A DNA stretch of 49,230 nt from 4572-123 sp002084545 (GTDB taxonomy: Bacteria > Desulfobacterota > Desulfobacteria > Desulfobacterales > 4572-123): positions 1-49,230 of the forward strand of contig JAOZSJ010000012.1 of assembly GCA_029939715.1 (NCBI GenBank), given 5' to 3'. The translations under genes and the position numbers were made by a program. Each line of letters opens with the position of its first letter. Position 1 is the first letter of the stretch. Shown one piece after another: positions 45,572 to 49,230 of this stretch. Below the pieces are notes generated by a model. The model worked only from the letters and a program-made list of their open reading frames with translations. It made no database searches and was not told the origin of the DNA.

Positions 45572-46685
45572 ACAGATAAAATCGATAGTGACGGGCAAGG
45601 AGGAAAATACCTTTTTCCCGTTGAAATCTTTCTTGTATATAGCCTCCATCTGTTATGGAGGAGCAGTCAGGCTGCGGGCGTCACTATTTGACAGGCGAAT
45701 TTTCAAATCCGAAAAGCTGCCGTGTAAAGTGATTTCCATTGGCAACCTGACCGTGGGGGGCACCGGCAAGACGCCTATGACAATCTACGTGGCAGAGATG
45801 GTACAGCATTTGGGATATCGGCCTGCTGTCGTCAGCAGGGGATACAAGGGGCGGTATGAAAAAAAGGGCGGTATTGTCAGCGATGGCCGCGACATTTTGC
45901 TCAAAGCCGAGGATTCCGGAGATGAAGCATTTATGATGGCCAGGAAGTTAAAGCATATTCCGGTACTGGTCGGGCGGAATCGATTCAGATCCGGCATGCA
46001 GGCCATAAATAGATTCAGGGCCAACGTGATTTTACTGGATGACGGGTTTCAGCACCTGCAATTAAAGCGGGATATTGATCTGATCCTTTTGGATGATGCT
46101 CGACCGCTGGGAAACGGCCAGCTGTTGCCGCGCGGAATGCTAAGGGAACCCGTGTATGCCATGAAAAGGGCAAGCGCCTTTATTTTTACCCGCTGCGGGG
46201 ATGAAAACAGCGGTATGCCGCCTATGCCGCGGCGCCCTTTATTCAGGTCTTTTCACGTGCCGTATGTTGCGGAAATAGTCAGGGCCAATGCCGGCAGATC
46301 CAGTGCCCCGGGCAACTGTTCGTCGAACCCTGATTTTACTTTTTTACGAGGACGCAAAGCCCTTGTTTTTTCCGGAATAGCAAAAAATGATGAGTTTTAC
46401 CGGATGCTTGAAGGTTTGGGCTGTTGTCCTGCCCGATTTGCAGGATTCCCGGATCATCACTGGTACAGTTCTGAAGATGTTAAATTTTTACTGGCTGAAA
46501 TTCAAAAAACAGATGCCGAACTGCTGATCACAACCGACAAGGATTATGCCAGAATAGCAGGGAAATTTTCATGGCCGGTGGATCTCTGGGTGATCGGGAT
46601 CAAAATATCCCTGAAAGATCAGACCGATGCCTTTGCCGCTTTTATTGAAAAACGGCTGGCTGATATTTGCCCCCGAAATGGCTGA
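45564..46685 (+). CDS. lpxK: Tetraacyldisaccharide 4'-kinase
   Basis: Phosphorylates the 4' position of the lipid A disaccharide. The P-loop is GGTGKT at 65-70 within SIGNLTVGGTGKTPM; VSRGYKGRY and DDGFQHLQLKRDIDLIL are diagnostic. Length is 373 residues. It is the last gene of the unbroken cluster before the palindrome and the ATPase insertion. Confidence 0.96.
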   Translation: MYKQIKSIVTGKEENTFFPLKSFLYIASICYGGAVRLRASLFDRRIFKSEKLPCKVISIGNLTVGGTGKTPMTIYVAEMVQHLGYRPAVVSRGYKGRYEKKGGIVSDGRDILLKAEDSGDEAFMMARKLKHIPVLVGRNRFRSGMQAINRFRANVILLDDGFQHLQLKRDIDLILLDDARPLGNGQLLPRGMLREPVYAMKRASAFIFTRCGDENSGMPPMPRRPLFRSFHVPYVAEIVRANAGRSSAPGNCSSNPDFTFLRGRKALVFSGIAKNDEFYRMLEGLGCCPARFAGFPDHHWYSSEDVKFLLAEIQKTDAELLITTDKDYARIAGKFSWPVDLWVIGIKISLKDQTDAFAAFIEKRLADICPRNG

Positions 46686-46737
46686 TAGAATAGACTCTGT
46701 CCAGGAATGGGAATTTTAGTTTAAGATCAGGGAGTGC

Positions 46738-46774
46738 GAAAGGCATTGAGTTATTTCTTACTCAGCAGCCTTTC
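46738..46774 (+). repeat. Hairpin after lpxK
   Basis: GAAAGGC (46738-46744) pairs with GCCTTTC (46768-46774), with an inner GAGT/ACTC stem. No T run follows on the plus strand, so a terminator role is uncertain. Confidence 0.4.
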
Positions 46775-46801
46775 AAAAATTTACCGGTTGACAATGGCAA
46801 C

Positions 46802-46857
46802 AATTTATAGATAATGGGTATTGATTAAATTTAATCAATACCCATTATCTATAAATT
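46802..46857. repeat. Perfect 56-bp palindrome
   Basis: Positions 46802-46829 and 46830-46857 are exact inverted copies with no spacer: 28-base arms, centre between 46829 and 46830, containing GGGTATTGATTAAA and its complement. It ends 20 bases before the ATPase start. DNA of this type can form a cruciform, be a dimer-protein operator, or mark a transposition junction. Confidence 0.97.
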
Positions 46858-46877
46858 TTATGCTGGATGGATTAAAC

Positions 46878-48251
46878 ATGGACATTCGCTTTTTGCCGCA
46901 CAATATCCACCTTGAAAATCCGGACCTATTTTCAAGCAGAGATCCTCATCTGCAACATCTTCGGAAACAATTGCTGGTTCATCGTTCTAAATTGCTTGAT
47001 TCTCTCCCATGGAACAACCCGGGAATTTACACTGTGAGCGGGGGGCGCCAGATTGGTAAAACCACTCTTTTAAAACAGTGGATGAATGAACTTCTTGAAA
47101 AAAAGGCCACTCCGGAATGTATTATCTATTTTACCGGCGAGCTGATAGATGATCATCATTCATTGGTCAGAATTTTTACGGATATTTTAGAAAAGAGACA
47201 CAATACCGAGTTGTTCTATGTCCTTCTTGATGAAGCAACTTACATAAAGGGCTGGGATAAAGGTATTAAATACCTGGCCGATGCCGGCATGCTTGAAAAT
47301 GTAGTACTGTTAATAACCGGATCGGATCTTGTAATCATTAAAGAATCACGAATGCGTTTTCCGGGCAGGCGGGGCGCCGCCGGCACGGTAGATTTTCATC
47401 TTTACCCGCTCAGCTTTTTTGAAGCTGTCAAACTGAACGGGGAAATATCAACCGACGAGATAGAATATCTCACATCTTCCGATACTGAACCGAATGCTTT
47501 ATTGGTCGATAAACTTTATGGTGAGTTTGATTCTTATCTGATACATGGCGGGTTCTTGACGGCCATGAATGACATGGCGATGCGTCAAACCATATTGCCG
47601 GCGACTTTTTTAACTTACAGTGACTGGATTCGTGGGGATGTTTTAAAAAGACACAAGCAGGAACATTATCTTTATGAAATATTAACCGCCATTGTAAAAC
47701 GATATGGCAGCCAGGTTACCTGGAATGCATTGGCCAGGGATCTTTCCATTGATCATCCTCAAACGGTATCGGCTTATGCCGCCATTCTTGAGTCCATGGA
47801 CGCGGTATTTATCCAGCCGGCACTTTTGGAAGACAGGCTGACGGCTGCCCCTAAAAAGGCACGAAAACTGATGTTTTCAGATCCTTTTATTTTTCATGCC
47901 GTTCGGGCATGGTTGAATCCATGTAATGACCCTTTTACTCAGCAGGTCATGCCTGCTTTAAACGATCCCAACTGGACAGCCAGATTGGCGGAGGCCTGCG
48001 CCATTACACATTATCGGAGAAAATTTTCTACTTATTATATAAAGTCCAAAGGAGAAGTCGATATCGCTTATATTGATCAAAACAGATTTTGGCCGGTTGA
48101 GATAAAATGGACAACACAATTACACCCCAAGGAATTTAAGCAAGTTTCAAAATATTCCAATAGTGTTATTTTAACCCGGTCAAAAAAGTTTGGGGAAATT
48201 ATGGATATCCCAACTGTGCCTTTGCCGATTGAACTGTTGCGTCAGGGATGA
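46878..48251 (+). CDS. AAA-family ATPase with DUF4143-type C-terminal domain
   Basis: A 457-residue ATPase of the AAA_14/DUF4143 group. Walker A is GGRQIGKTT at about 55-63, Walker B is FYVLLDEATYIKGW with Asp118-Glu119; LLITGSDLVI is the sensor strand and FPGRRG follows. The middle winged-helix part has WNALARDLSIDHPQTVSAYA. The end, KGEVDIAYIDQNRFWPVEIKW, matches a PD-(D/E)xK-like nuclease core. Its job in any organism is not settled. ATG 46878 with GGATGG upstream is preferred; ATG 46860 and TTG 46821 (inside the palindrome) are alternatives. It splits the lipid A cluster, which suggests transfer. Confidence 0.85.
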   Translation: MDIRFLPHNIHLENPDLFSSRDPHLQHLRKQLLVHRSKLLDSLPWNNPGIYTVSGGRQIGKTTLLKQWMNELLEKKATPECIIYFTGELIDDHHSLVRIFTDILEKRHNTELFYVLLDEATYIKGWDKGIKYLADAGMLENVVLLITGSDLVIIKESRMRFPGRRGAAGTVDFHLYPLSFFEAVKLNGEISTDEIEYLTSSDTEPNALLVDKLYGEFDSYLIHGGFLTAMNDMAMRQTILPATFLTYSDWIRGDVLKRHKQEHYLYEILTAIVKRYGSQVTWNALARDLSIDHPQTVSAYAAILESMDAVFIQPALLEDRLTAAPKKARKLMFSDPFIFHAVRAWLNPCNDPFTQQVMPALNDPNWTARLAEACAITHYRRKFSTYYIKSKGEVDIAYIDQNRFWPVEIKWTTQLHPKEFKQVSKYSNSVILTRSKKFGEIMDIPTVPLPIELLRQG

Positions 48252-48294
48252 TGTAAAACTATCTGCGATATCAGGACTGTATCAGGACGAAACC

Positions 48295-49230
48295 ATGGAA
48301 AAAAAACAAAAGTTACCTGAATTTAAAGCCTTTGATACCTATCCTGCACCTTTGGACCAGGTTACGGAATATACTAAACTGCACTCAAGGAGCGCGGATA
48401 TTAAGGGCTATCGGTTAACTAAAGCTATCATTAAACTGATTAAATCCTTTGCCCTTTGCCTTTCCTGGAAAGCCGCCTACAGGACAGGTGCCTGGATCGG
48501 GCTGATATTATACCGCCTCAGGATTCGTAAGCATGTGGCGATGATCAACCTTGATATTGTTTTTGGCGATACCAAATCGACTGAGGAAAAGGAACGAATC
48601 TATCGGGAGTCATTGATTAATTGCGGGCGTGTGATTATCAACTACCTGCGCCTTCCGTATATGGGAGAGATGTTCTGGAAGGAAAAATGCCGATGGAAAA
48701 ATGAAGAGATATTTAAAGCAGCAATGAATCGTAAAAAAGGTGCCTTGCTCATTGCCGGCCATATCGGCATGATGGATATTGCCGGCGGAAAAATAGGTAT
48801 GTCCGGGTATCCGGTTGCAGCAGTGGGGAAAAGTATCGAAAATCCGGCTGTAAATGAATTCCTGCTTGATACCAGAAACGCGATGAATCTGGGTACCATT
48901 AAAAATCGTAATTCCATGAAACGCATACTTGAAAGGATTGGTAATGGAGAAGCTATTGCCATGGCTCTGGATCAGAATATGAAACGAAGTGTGGGTATAT
49001 TCATAAACTGGATGGGGCGTCCGGCCTGTTCGGTTCGTTCCCCGGCATATGTTGCATTTAAGACCGGGGCGCCGGTTTTGGCAGGCTTCATGCGCCAACT
49101 CGGTCCGGATGAATTTGAGCTGGTTATAGCGGAAGAGGTTGAATGGGAAAATTGGCCGGATGATCCTGAAAAAGAGATTTTAATCAATACTCAGAAACAG
49201 GCGGATGTAATTCAGAAAATTATTTATGAG
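48295..49230 (+). CDS. lpxL: Lipid A biosynthesis acyltransferase (LpxL/HtrB family), 3' end outside window
   Basis: Adds a secondary acyl chain to Kdo2-lipid A. The frame is open from ATG 48295 to the window edge (312 codons). The catalytic HX4D is His156-Asp161 in IAGHIGMMD; GEAIAMALDQNMKRS and INWMGRPACSVRSPAYVAFK follow as in the family. An extra N-terminal arm of about 45 residues precedes the hydrophobic helix. AGGA lies eight bases before ATG. It belongs functionally with lpxK but is separated from it by the ATPase gene. Confidence 0.9.
   Translation, partial: MEKKQKLPEFKAFDTYPAPLDQVTEYTKLHSRSADIKGYRLTKAIIKLIKSFALCLSWKAAYRTGAWIGLILYRLRIRKHVAMINLDIVFGDTKSTEEKERIYRESLINCGRVIINYLRLPYMGEMFWKEKCRWKNEEIFKAAMNRKKGALLIAGHIGMMDIAGGKIGMSGYPVAAVGKSIENPAVNEFLLDTRNAMNLGTIKNRNSMKRILERIGNGEAIAMALDQNMKRSVGIFINWMGRPACSVRSPAYVAFKTGAPVLAGFMRQLGPDEFELVIAEEVEWENWPDDPEKEILINTQKQADVIQKIIYE

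Noticed and set aside
1..49230. CRISPR array, integrase, transposase or complete prophage
   Set aside because: No spaced direct repeats of CRISPR type and no recombinase frames were seen; the accessory stretch shows only gene remnants.

Overview
The window looks like a chromosomal segment of a Gram-negative, LPS-bearing bacterium, most likely a sulfate-reducer-type Desulfobacterota (former Deltaproteobacteria). This is an inference from gene order (lysS, lolC, lolD, bamA, ompH, lpxD, fabZ, lpxA, lpxI, a Gfo/Idh/MocA gene, lpxB, msbA, lptF, lptG, lpxK), from LpxI replacing LpxH, from the DHH-CBS-tRNA nucleotidyltransferase next to scpA/scpB, and from a c-di-GMP riboswitch in front of an exported protein. 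No rRNA or other decisive taxonomic marker is present.

Left part (1-5.2 kb, mostly minus strand): an exported fibronectin type III protein cut by the window edge, preceded by a promoter and a GEMM-I (c-di-GMP) riboswitch; rnhB; a stand-alone homocysteine S-methyltransferase; and an MFS transporter paired with a UroD-type methyltransferase-like protein. From 5.6 to 11.3 kb on the plus strand: an acidic unknown protein with a VVD repeat, apbE-rimO-polyprenyl synthase with ATGA overlaps, a FlgT-like exported protein and a pgsA-type gene. Then tRNA-Val(GAC) with its own promoter and terminator, and a large antiporter with RCK and PTS-EIIA domains ending in a long hairpin.

The 14.5-18.7 kb stretch is accessory. 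A 3-hydroxyisobutyrate-dehydrogenase-like gene and a C69/secernin-type hydrolase are followed by a gene graveyard: a 3' remnant of glyA with an internal stop, a likely LysR remnant, an A+T-rich gene whose product resembles a family-A DNA polymerase palm but seems to have lost both catalytic aspartates, and the 3' tail of an acyl-CoA ligase in frame with an intact metallo-beta-lactamase-fold gene. Housekeeping resumes with waaA-kdsB (Kdo supply and transfer), a second tRNA-Val (CAC), scpB/scpA and the DHH-CBS-nucleotidyltransferase fusion on the minus strand.

From 26.6 kb to the right end everything is on the plus strand: pilC, a PilS-like kinase without PilR, lysS, and then an almost continuous outer-membrane biogenesis cluster. 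LolCD releases lipoproteins, BamA (with an added N-terminal TolB-like domain) and OmpH assemble outer-membrane proteins, LpxD/FabZ/LpxA/LpxI/LpxB/LpxK make lipid A, MsbA flips it and LptFG export LPS. The cluster is broken between lpxK and an lpxL-type acyltransferase (running off the right edge) by an AAA/DUF4143 ATPase gene preceded by a perfect 56-bp palindrome; this looks like an insertion.

The most unusual signals are the 56-bp palindrome with its ATPase, the polymerase-like protein lacking catalytic residues inside a field of pseudogene tails, the riboswitch-controlled surface protein, and the fusions in BamA and in the antiporter.
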